Shown one piece after another: positions 1 to 5,520 of a DNA stretch of 5,520 nucleotides. Position numbers and translations under genes: made by a program. The stretch's first letter is position 1; each line of letters starts with the position of its first letter. Below the pieces are notes generated by a model, which ran no database searches, was not told the origin of the DNA, and saw only the letters and a list, made by a program, of their open reading frames with translations. Origin of the DNA: Steroidobacteraceae bacterium. GTDB lineage: Bacteria; Pseudomonadota; Gammaproteobacteria; Steroidobacterales; Steroidobacteraceae. The stretch lies in assembly GCA_013044085.1 (NCBI GenBank), contig JABEVI010000018.1, positions 1-5,520 on the forward strand. The letters run 5' to 3'.

Positions 1-119
1 ACACGCTCGAAAGCCTTGGCCTTGCCGAGCCGCCGCGAAAAGCCGGCGGCCAGCAGCACGATGCGCAGCACCGGCCGCGTCGCGCCGTGGGTCTTTACCG
101 GGGCATCCATCGGCGCCAT
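1..119 (-). CDS. MobA/MocA-like nucleotidyltransferase, N-terminal part only
   Basis: The minus strand reads from an ATG at 119-117 to the window edge without a stop: 39 full codons and the start of a fortieth. Residues 19-35 read RIVLLAAGFSRRLGKAK, a beta-strand followed by the glycine-rich signature (LAAGxSxRxGxxK) of the NTP-transferase fold used by MobA, MocA and related molybdenum-cofactor nucleotidyltransferases. In that family this loop binds the nucleotide phosphates, and the enzyme joins CMP or GMP to molybdopterin in the cytoplasm. About 18 residues precede the strand, somewhat more than usual. A second ATG at 110-108 is an equally possible start, and neither has a clear ribosome binding site. 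The gene is divergent from the tRNAs and unrelated to the receptor operon. Other sugar-phosphate nucleotidyltransferases share the motif, so the substrate is not decided; the fold is fairly secure. Confidence 0.7.
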   Translation of the reverse strand, partial: MAPMDAPVKTHGATRPVLRIVLLAAGFSRRLGKAKAFER

Positions 120-172
120 GGTAGCAACGCGGCGAGCGCCGACACACACTATGGTTTGAACGGATTTGCTGC

Positions 173-190
173 TAGTATGCGTCGCCCTTT
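173..190 (+). promoter_or_regulatory. Possible -10 element and GC-rich discriminator of the tRNA promoter
   Basis: TAGTAT at 173-178 matches four of six bases of the sigma-70 -10 consensus and is followed directly by GCGTCGCC, the GC-rich discriminator typical of stable-RNA promoters under stringent control. It lies 33 bases before tRNA-Ala, a suitable leader length. No good -35 sits at normal spacing: TTGAAC at 156-161 is only 11 bases upstream of the hexamer. The rest of 120-210 shows nothing else recognisable. Treat this as tentative. Confidence 0.35.
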
Positions 191-210
191 CCGGGGGGAC
201 GTGCAAATCC

Positions 211-286
<76 letters not shown>

Positions 287-338
287 CGTCCGAGTAGACC
301 CCGGTTGGGACTGCGGTCCGCGGCCTGGAAGTTTCGTG
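287..338 (+). other. Spacer between the two tRNA genes
   Basis: These 52 bases separate two tRNA genes on the same strand. The only local structure is a small hairpin, GGAC (308-311) with GTCC (316-319) around a TGCG loop. It has no T-run after it, so it is not an intrinsic terminator. The two tRNAs are therefore probably transcribed together and cut apart by RNase processing. I see no promoter hexamers or reading frame here. Confidence 0.5.
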
Positions 339-414
339 GCCCCGGTAGCTCAGTGGATAGAGCGAATGCCTCCTAAGCGTTAGGTCGCAGGTTCGATTCC
401 TGCCCGGGGCACCA
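339..414 (+). tRNA. tRNA-Arg, anticodon CCT
   Basis: This is a complete 76-base cloverleaf. The acceptor stem is 339-345 with 404-410, the D stem 348-351 with 360-363, the anticodon stem 365-369 with 377-381, and the T stem 387-391 with 399-403 around the loop TTCGATT. The loop CTCCTAA (370-376) places the anticodon CCT at 372-374, which reads the arginine codon AGG. The CCA end (412-414) is encoded and A411 is the discriminator base. AGG is a minor codon in GC-rich proteobacteria, so this is a minor isoacceptor. The 3' ends of such tRNA genes are common integration sites for mobile elements; no second copy of the 3' end occurs elsewhere in the window. Confidence 0.97.
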
Positions 415-434
415 GCCACCGCGGGTTCGATTTT
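387..434 (+). repeat. T-arm of tRNA-Arg and an imperfect copy 34 bases downstream
   Basis: Bases 387-400 of tRNA-Arg (GCAGGTTCGATTCC) are echoed at 421-434 (GCGGGTTCGATTTT), with 11 of 14 bases identical and the GGTTCGATT core intact. The second copy lies just after the CCA end and has no acceptor stem or anticodon arm. It may be a remnant of a third tRNA gene or of a recombination at the tRNA 3' end, or chance. Confidence 0.4.
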
Positions 435-481
435 GGCATTCGAGCATGCTAGGGTGGCGGCGGGGAGTCGTTAAAGCCCGC
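415..481 (+). other. Gap between tRNA-Arg and the sigma-factor gene
   Basis: These 67 bases must hold any promoter specific to the signalling operon. TTGGCA at 433-438 resembles a sigma-70 -35 hexamer in five of six bases, but no -10 lies 16-18 bases downstream. There is a perfect 8-base palindrome, AGCATGCT, at 443-450, and a distant 6-base inverted pair, GCCACC (415-420) and GGTGGC (453-458). GGGGAG at 462-467 is purine-rich but 14 bases from the sigma start, too far for a good ribosome binding site. There is no hairpin with a T-run, so read-through from the tRNA promoter is possible. Confidence 0.4.
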
Positions 482-1024
482 ATGAATTCACACGTCGACA
501 ATACCGACGCCGGCTCGTTGCGCAACGAGCTCGCCGCGCGCTTTTATGCGCCGCTGATCCGATATTTCCAGCGGCGCATCCGTGATCACGCGCAGGCGGA
601 GGATCTCACGCAGGAGGTCCTGCTGCGCGTTTTCCGCGCCGCCGAATCGCAATCGATCGTGAATGCCGAGAGCTACGTGTTCAAGGCGGCGGCGAATATT
701 CTCAACGATCATCGACGGCACGTGCAGCGACACCCGAGCGTGGGTGGTGCCGGGTTCGAGGATTCGCCGGGCGAGTCGCTGCCGCCACAGTTCATCGACG
801 AGCGTTCGCCGGAGCGGGTCGCGGTCGGCGAAGCGACGCTCGACCAGGTGGTACGGGCCCTCGGCGAACTGGCTGAGCTGACACGTAACGTGTTTATTTT
901 GTTCCGTCTCGAAAACATGAAACAGAAGGATATCGCGGTCCTTTACGGCATTTCCCAGAGCACCGTCGAGAAACACGTGGTGCGCGCCTTGTTGCACCTC
1001 GCCGAACGATGTGGCTACCCATGA
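482..1024 (+). CDS. ECF RNA polymerase sigma factor, FecI type
   Basis: The product is a 180-residue cytoplasmic sigma factor, normal length for the extracytoplasmic-function group. Region 2, which binds core polymerase and the -10 element, spans about residues 20-85 and holds AEDLTQEVLLRVF (39-51) and the helix ESYVFKAAANILNDHRR (63-79). A variable linker (84-118) follows. Region 4 spans about 124-175; its helix-turn-helix, KQKDIAVLYGISQSTVEKHV (147-166), reads the -35 element and has the STVEKHV ending usual in FecI-like proteins. There is no region 1.1 or 3. The start at 482 is preferred because the protein then begins shortly before region 2; an in-frame ATG at 446 would add 12 residues unlike the family. 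Neither start has a good ribosome binding site. It overlaps the FecR-type gene by 4 bases and should be held and activated by that protein. The family call is secure; the target promoter is unknown. Confidence 0.93.
   Translation: MNSHVDNTDAGSLRNELAARFYAPLIRYFQRRIRDHAQAEDLTQEVLLRVFRAAESQSIVNAESYVFKAAANILNDHRRHVQRHPSVGGAGFEDSPGESLPPQFIDERSPERVAVGEATLDQVVRALGELAELTRNVFILFRLENMKQKDIAVLYGISQSTVEKHVVRALLHLAERCGYP
1021..1024 (+). promoter_or_regulatory. ATGA stop-start overlap between sigma factor and FecR genes
   Basis: The sigma gene stops at TGA 1022-1024 and the FecR-type gene starts at ATG 1021-1023. No ribosome binding site is visible just upstream, so re-initiation by ribosomes finishing the sigma factor is the likely mode. 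This would keep the sigma factor and its regulator in fixed proportion. Confidence 0.75.
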
Positions 1025-2079
1025 GCGCGAATCGCGAAGCCGGTCGTCTCGAGCGTGCCGCGGCCTGGCGGGTCCGGTTGACGGAGTCGGGGGGCGCCCG
1101 GGTCCCTGAGCTCGCGGATTGGCTCGCCGAGGATCCTGCCAATCTGCGCGCTTGGAAGGCCGTGCAAACGCCCTGGCAATTGCTCGGCGATCACGCCGCC
1201 TGCCCCGACATGATCACGCGCCGTCGCGCGGCACTTGCCGCCGCGCCTCGCAGTTCACACGCGGGTGCGGGGCGCGGATGGCGGCGCCGGTCGCAGGGGC
1301 TCGCCGCGCTCATTTTGGTGAGCGCGGGCGCGGCGATCCTTTTCTGGCAGACGCACCGCTTCGATATCTATCGCACCGGCTCAGGCGAGCGGCGTGTCGT
1401 GACGCTCGCCGACGGCTCGCAGATCACGCTCGACGCGCGCAGCGAGGTCGCGGTGCGCTATACGGTACATTCGCGCCAGCTCGAGCTCGAGCGCGGACAG
1501 GCGCGCTTCGACGTGGCGCATGATGTCGAACGACCGTTCACCGTCGCCGTCGATGGTCACAAGGTGGTGGCGACCGGAACTGCGTTCGATGTCGATCTGC
1601 TCGGAGCGGATTTGCGCGTGACCTTGATCAAAGGTCACGTCGTCGTGCTTCCCCAGGATGCGCCGACGCGTCCGTATCAGGCGGCGTCGATGCGCGCCGC
1701 TTCGGCCGCACCGGCCGGGGGCGGCGGCGCCGCCACGCCGGCGGATTGGTCCCGGATCGTGCTCGACCCCGGCGAGCAATTGTTGATGGCGGCGGGGCGT
1801 GCCCCGCGCGTCGATCACGTCAACCTGCAGCGCGTGACGGCCTGGGAGCACGGCCAGCTCGCCTTCAAGAACGATCCGCTGTCGGCGGTCGTTGCGCGCA
1901 TGAACCGCTACGGGTCGAACCCGATCGTGATCGGCGATGCGCAAGCCGCGCACCTGCGCATCAGTGGCGTTTTCCATGAAGGCGACTCCGCCGGATTCGT
2001 GAGCACCGTCACGACCTATCTGCCCGTACGCGCCCGGTCCGGCCGCGGCGGATCGATCATCCTGGACTACGATCGATAA
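1021..2079 (+). CDS. FecR-type transmembrane regulator of the sigma factor
   Basis: This 352-residue inner-membrane protein carries the signal from the receptor to the sigma factor. The N-terminal cytoplasmic domain (about 5-60, DUF4880 type) has tryptophans at 16, 34, 45 and 52; tryptophans in this domain matter for FecI contact in the studied E. coli protein. One membrane helix, about 92-109, follows a basic stretch (85-90), which places the rest in the periplasm. The FecR domain covers about 115-210, with the conserved patterns VVTLADGSQITLDARS and GTAFDV. A Gly/Ala/Pro-rich linker (212-243) leads to a C-terminal STN-like domain (DUF4974 type, about 275-340) expected to meet the receptor's STN domain. 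The start at 1021 is chosen because its ATGA overlaps the sigma stop, pointing to translational coupling; an ATG at 1009 would add only four residues. Some FecR proteins inhibit their sigma factor and others are needed for its activity; the sequence does not say which applies here. Confidence 0.92.
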   Translation: MSANREAGRLERAAAWRVRLTESGGARVPELADWLAEDPANLRAWKAVQTPWQLLGDHAACPDMITRRRAALAAAPRSSHAGAGRGWRRRSQGLAALILVSAGAAILFWQTHRFDIYRTGSGERRVVTLADGSQITLDARSEVAVRYTVHSRQLELERGQARFDVAHDVERPFTVAVDGHKVVATGTAFDVDLLGADLRVTLIKGHVVVLPQDAPTRPYQAASMRAASAAPAGGGGAATPADWSRIVLDPGEQLLMAAGRAPRVDHVNLQRVTAWEHGQLAFKNDPLSAVVARMNRYGSNPIVIGDAQAAHLRISGVFHEGDSAGFVSTVTTYLPVRARSGRGGSIILDYDR

Positions 2080-2096
2080 ATCGTCTGAGCACATTC

Positions 2097-2189
2097 TTGC
2101 GTTCACTGTTCAGTGCCAAGCGTGTGCGGCTGGCCGGGCTCGCGGCTCTTGGCGTTTCAGGCTTGCTGTGCCTGACCCCCGTGCAGGCC
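2097..2189 (+). other. Signal peptide of the receptor
   Basis: Residues 1-31 have a basic n-region (K8, R9, R11), a hydrophobic core LAGLAALGVSGLLCL and a PVQA cleavage site before Gln32. C25 lies within the core without a lipobox, so this is a signal peptidase I substrate and not a lipoprotein. Its presence with the TTG start supports that start codon. Confidence 0.8.
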
Positions 2190-5100
2190 CAGTCGCGGCG
2201 GTTTCGGTTCGCGATCACTCGCGCGCCGCTTTCGCAGGCGCTGCGGACCTTCGGACAGGTTTGCGGCAAAGACGTCATCTTCACCGAAGCCGTGCTCGCC
2301 GGCGCCCCCCCGGTATCACTGCTCGGCAGTTACACGGCGCAGGGGGCGCTGAAGCGGCTGCTCATGGGTACGAAGCTCATCGTCGAGCGTTCGCCATCCG
2401 GAGCCTTGATGATCCGGCGTCGGACCTCGGTGGCCGCCGAGGTTGGTGCGCCGGCGGCGATGCGAGCGGCGCGCCCGCTGGAAAACGCCCCGGTCGGCGC
2501 GCTGACCGCGGGCGGCGTGCCGGCCGCGTACCCGCCGGCGCCGACCGCCGCCGTCGACCGACCGAGGGAGGTCGCTGAAATAGTCGTGACGGGCAGCCGG
2601 ATCGCGAGCCGCAGCGACACCTCCGACAGCCCCCTGGTCACGATCGGCCGGTCGCTGCTCGGGGCGAGCGGTCAGGTGTCGCTCGATGCGGCGCTCGGTC
2701 AGATGCCGCAGTTCTCGGCCGCGCAAGGTCAGACCGAAGTGGGCGATGTCCAGGGCGCCACCGGTTTTCAGGGCGGCCAGTCGTTTTCCGACCTTCGAGG
2801 CCTCGGCGCCAATCGAACCTTGGTGCTGCTCGACGGACGGCGCCTGGTACCGACCGATCCGAACGGCGCGGTCGACCTGAACCTGATTCCGGCGGCGATG
2901 ATCAAGGGCGTCGATGTGATCACCGGCGGAGCCTCGGCGGTATACGGTTCGGATGCAATGGCCGGGGTGGTCAACTTCCGTCTGCGCCATCACTTCAGCG
3001 GTGCCGAGATCGAGGCGCAGCGCGGTGCGAGCATGCGCGGCGATGGCGAGGAGACCCGGCTCAGCGTCTTGCTGGGCGGTGAATTCGCCCACGGCCGCGG
3101 CGACGCCGTCGTCGATCTCGAATACGCCGAGCGCGCCTCGGTCACCGGCGCCGAGCGCGCGTTCTTCGCCTCGATTCCGCGCAAGGTGCCGCGGCCGCCG
3201 GAGGGCTATTTCAACGGTCCCGACATCGGCGGCTATCCGAGCATTGCCGCCCTCAACGCTGTCCTCGCCCAATATCCGAACACCACGCCCGTCAGCGGTG
3301 CAGGGCTTTACACCGGGGCGATCGGTGTCAACGCCGACGGCACGATCTTCACCGCCAACGATGCGCCGAATTGCGTACAAAACTACCGCGGGCCGCTCGC
3401 CCCGAAGACCCCGGGGCTCGCGATCAGTGCCGATTGCACGCAGATCGATGCGAATCTCGGACCGTACTTCGCGATCCAGGTGCCGATGCGCCGCTACAAT
3501 CTGTACGCGCGTTCGACGTGGCGCATCAACCGTGGGGTGCGGGCCTACGGTCAGATCAACTTCATGCACTCGGCCTCGCAGGACTTGCAGGGCGGCGCCT
3601 TCATCGGGCCGGGCAAGTATTTCTACATTCCACTCAATAATCCCTACGTCGAGGGCAACGCCGCGTTGCAGACGATCCTCGCCTCGCGCACCAACCCGGG
3701 TGATCCTTCGGCGCTCGCGGCTCCGCTCGCCCTGTCCGCCTACCTGACCGAGTTCGGGCCTCGTCTGGAGCACTTCAATTACAACGACTATCAGGCGCTC
3801 GGCGGACTGAAGGGCCGGATCGGGCGATCCAGCCTTCGCTGGGACGTGTACGCCTCCTTCGGGCAGACGCTGTTCGACAATACCGAACAGAACAACATCA
3901 ACATCCCGGCGGTCGAGTCGATCCTGTATGGAACGGCCAACTATAGCGACCCGAATGGCCTTGGCTGCATCGGCTATGCCTGGAACCCGCTCGGCGGCCA
4001 GCCGCTGAGTCCCGGCTGCCTGCAGTACACGCGCAGCACCGCGCGCAACAGCAACCAGATGACCCAGAAGCTCATCGAGGGCACCCTGAGCGGTGGCTTG
4101 CTCAAGATCCCGGAGGGCAAGCTGCGATTTGCGCTCGGCGCCGATTACCGGGGCAATTCGTTCCGCTACCGGCCGGATCCGGGGCTCAATCCGGCGTTCA
4201 ACGTGCTGCCTGCGCCCTTGCCGGCGGACATCATCTCGCCGTCCTACGACCTCGTGAGCGCGACCTCCGGCAGCCAGAACGTGCGCGAGGTTTACGCTGA
4301 ACTGCTCGTGCCGATCCTGAAGCACGCGGTGCTCGCCAAGAACGTCGCGCTCGACCTCGGCGCTCGGCACTCCAATTACGATCTGTTCGGCGGCACCAAC
4401 ACCTGGAAGGCGGATTTTCGCTGGCAGACGAGCGCCGCGTTCACGCTGCGCGGCGGCTTCGAACGGGCGATCCGCGCGCCGAGCCTCGGTGAACTGTACG
4501 ACACGACCCGCCAGGCCCAGGACAACATTTCCGTCGATCCGTGCGAGTTCGGCAGCAGTTATCGCAGCGGTGCGAATGCGGCGCAGGTGCAGGCGCTTTG
4601 CGAGGCGATGGGCGTGCCGGCGGCGCTTTATCCGGGGTTCACCTACGGCGTGCAGTCCGTTCCCGGAATCTCCTCAGGCAATCCGCACCTGCGACCCGAG
4701 ACCGCGCACACCTATTCGCTCGGCTTCGTGCTCACGCCCCGCTTCCAGAGGCCGGTACTGCGTGAATTCAGCGCCTCGCTCGACTATTACCACATCAAGA
4801 TCGACGGCGCGATCGCGCTGACGACGCTCGATCAGATGCTCGCGAGCTGTTTCAACGCGGGCGGCGCCAACCCGGGCTATTCGGCCGGCAATTTCTACTG
4901 CCGGCAGTTCACGCGTAATCCGACGAACGGTGACATATCGCTCGGCCGGGAGGTGCTCTCGAACCTTGCCGCCTACAGCACCGACGGCATCGATACACAA
5001 ATCCACTGGGGCGCACCGCTCTACGAGTTCGGTCTATCGCCGCGCGCCGGGCGCGTCAGGATTCAGTCCTACATCTCTTATTTGCACTCCTTGAACGTTG

Positions 5101-5501
5101 CCGAACTGGCCGGTGGCCCGAATGTAAACTTCGCGGGCAGCCTGGTTCAGACCTCGGCGACGCCGGATCTTGCACACCCGCGCTGGAAGGCGAACACCTC
5201 GTTCGGCTATGCGCTCGACTCGGTTTGGGCTGCGCTGCACTGGCGCTACATCGGTGCGATGGCGGACTACGTGCCGACCGAAGGCCCGAGCGCGCCGGGC
5301 CCGAGCGTGCCGGCCTACAATTACTTCGATCTGGATGTCCATTGGCAGCTGATCCGGCACGTGCAGATCATGGGTGGCATGAGCAACCTCTTCGACCAAC
5401 CACCGCCGGTGGTCGAGGGCGCACCCCTGTATACGGACGCCGCCACCTACGATCCGATCGGCCGCACCTACTACCTAGGCTTCAAGGCCGTCGCGCGTTG
5501 A
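2097..5501 (+). CDS. TonB-dependent outer-membrane receptor with N-terminal STN signalling domain
   Basis: This 1134-residue outer-membrane transporter takes up a scarce ligand with energy from TonB-ExbB-ExbD. A signal peptide covers 1-31, cut after PVQA. The STN domain (about 33-107) lies in the periplasm and signals to FecR; receptors that only transport lack it. An Ala/Pro-rich tether (108-158) leads to a TonB-box-like EIVVTGSR (161-168) and the plug (to about 300), with LRGLGANRTLVLLDGRR (233-249) and the ASAVYGSDAMAGVVNF pattern (279-294). The 22-strand barrel fills the rest, with family landmarks RAIRAPSLGELY (790-801) and GNPHLRPET (861-869). The start is TTG, with GAG seven bases upstream; a GTG at 2124 is the alternative and leaves a shorter leader. 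Four cysteine pairs lie in the barrel region. At over 1100 residues it is long for a siderophore receptor (often 700-800), owing to the STN, tether and large loops. The protein ends in Arg instead of the usual aromatic residue. The ligand cannot be named. Confidence 0.94.
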   Translation: MRSLFSAKRVRLAGLAALGVSGLLCLTPVQAQSRRFRFAITRAPLSQALRTFGQVCGKDVIFTEAVLAGAPPVSLLGSYTAQGALKRLLMGTKLIVERSPSGALMIRRRTSVAAEVGAPAAMRAARPLENAPVGALTAGGVPAAYPPAPTAAVDRPREVAEIVVTGSRIASRSDTSDSPLVTIGRSLLGASGQVSLDAALGQMPQFSAAQGQTEVGDVQGATGFQGGQSFSDLRGLGANRTLVLLDGRRLVPTDPNGAVDLNLIPAAMIKGVDVITGGASAVYGSDAMAGVVNFRLRHHFSGAEIEAQRGASMRGDGEETRLSVLLGGEFAHGRGDAVVDLEYAERASVTGAERAFFASIPRKVPRPPEGYFNGPDIGGYPSIAALNAVLAQYPNTTPVSGAGLYTGAIGVNADGTIFTANDAPNCVQNYRGPLAPKTPGLAISADCTQIDANLGPYFAIQVPMRRYNLYARSTWRINRGVRAYGQINFMHSASQDLQGGAFIGPGKYFYIPLNNPYVEGNAALQTILASRTNPGDPSALAAPLALSAYLTEFGPRLEHFNYNDYQALGGLKGRIGRSSLRWDVYASFGQTLFDNTEQNNINIPAVESILYGTANYSDPNGLGCIGYAWNPLGGQPLSPGCLQYTRSTARNSNQMTQKLIEGTLSGGLLKIPEGKLRFALGADYRGNSFRYRPDPGLNPAFNVLPAPLPADIISPSYDLVSATSGSQNVREVYAELLVPILKHAVLAKNVALDLGARHSNYDLFGGTNTWKADFRWQTSAAFTLRGGFERAIRAPSLGELYDTTRQAQDNISVDPCEFGSSYRSGANAAQVQALCEAMGVPAALYPGFTYGVQSVPGISSGNPHLRPETAHTYSLGFVLTPRFQRPVLREFSASLDYYHIKIDGAIALTTLDQMLASCFNAGGANPGYSAGNFYCRQFTRNPTNGDISLGREVLSNLAAYSTDGIDTQIHWGAPLYEFGLSPRAGRVRIQSYISYLHSLNVAELAGGPNVNFAGSLVQTSATPDLAHPRWKANTSFGYALDSVWAALHWRYIGAMADYVPTEGPSAPGPSVPAYNYFDLDVHWQLIRHVQIMGGMSNLFDQPPPVVEGAPLYTDAATYDPIGRTYYLGFKAVAR

Positions 5502-5520
5502 TGTCGAGATTTTTTACACT
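5501..5520 (+). CDS. Possible start of a fourth operon gene, cut by the window end
   Basis: An ATG at 5501-5503 shares its A with the receptor stop TGA (5499-5501), making the TGATG junction common in coupled operon genes. Only six codons are visible, reading MSRFFT, which could open a signal peptide but is far too short to identify. AAGG at 5484-5487 is the only purine run upstream and sits 13 bases away. The T-run at 5510-5515 has no hairpin before it, so it is not a terminator. In related clusters a gene acting on the imported ligand often follows the receptor. Confidence 0.4.

Noticed and set aside
434..450. TGGCATTCGAGCATGCT as a sigma-54 promoter
   Set aside because: The GG and GC elements are 13 bases apart instead of the required 12, and the -12 half is poor.
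415..458. GCCACC / GGTGGC inverted pair as a terminator after tRNA-Arg
   Set aside because: Only 6 pairs with a 32-base loop and no T-run afterwards.
446..481. Longer start of the sigma factor at 446
   Set aside because: It adds MLGWRRGVVKAR, which does not resemble the family N-terminus, and no ribosome binding site precedes it.
2157..2175. C25 in the receptor leader as a lipoprotein cysteine
   Set aside because: The residues before it (GLL) do not form a lipobox, and a good PVQA signal peptidase I site follows.
2316..4370. 684-residue minus-strand open frame opposite the receptor
   Set aside because: It is an Arg-, Val- and Ala-rich shadow caused by GC-rich third positions of the receptor gene, with no recognisable domain; the plus-strand frame is clearly coding.

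Overview
The window comes from a high-GC bacterium, most likely a member of the Pseudomonadota and plausibly a gammaproteobacterium of the Xanthomonadales/Nevskiales kind. This rests on GC-rich codon use, tRNA genes with encoded CCA ends, and an iron-starvation-type ECF sigma factor / FecR / TonB-dependent receptor operon with long, proteobacterial-style receptor motifs. The lineage is an inference, not a direct reading.

Layout. Bases 1-119 (minus strand) hold the first 39 codons of a MobA/MocA-like nucleotidyltransferase, recognised from its N-terminal nucleotide-binding signature; the rest lies outside the window. Bases 120-210 are a divergent intergenic region with a possible stable-RNA -10 element. 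Two tRNA genes follow on the plus strand: tRNA-Ala(CGC) at 211-286 and tRNA-Arg(CCT) at 339-414. Both fold fully and are separated by 52 bases with no terminator. After a 67-base gap comes a tight plus-strand operon: an ECF sigma factor of FecI type (482-1024), a FecR-type transmembrane sigma regulator (1021-2079, overlapping the sigma gene by 4 bases) and a 1134-residue TonB-dependent receptor with an N-terminal STN signalling domain (2097-5501, TTG start). A further reading frame appears to begin at 5501 inside the receptor stop codon (TGATG) and runs off the window.

The three main genes form a complete cell-surface signalling unit. A ligand binds the outer-membrane receptor, the receptor's periplasmic STN domain contacts the C-terminal part of FecR, and FecR transmits the signal across the inner membrane to the sigma factor, which would raise transcription of the operon. 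All three expected contact modules are present and intact. The ligand cannot be read from the sequence; the family covers siderophores, haem, carbohydrates and peptides. The gene starting at 5501 is the best clue and lies just outside. The system is of a known type. The features that stand out are the compact single-operon layout with almost no space for a separate receptor promoter, four evenly spaced cysteine pairs in the receptor barrel, the conserved Gly-Thr in FecR that marks the self-cleavage site in studied relatives, and a T-arm-like echo just after tRNA-Arg.
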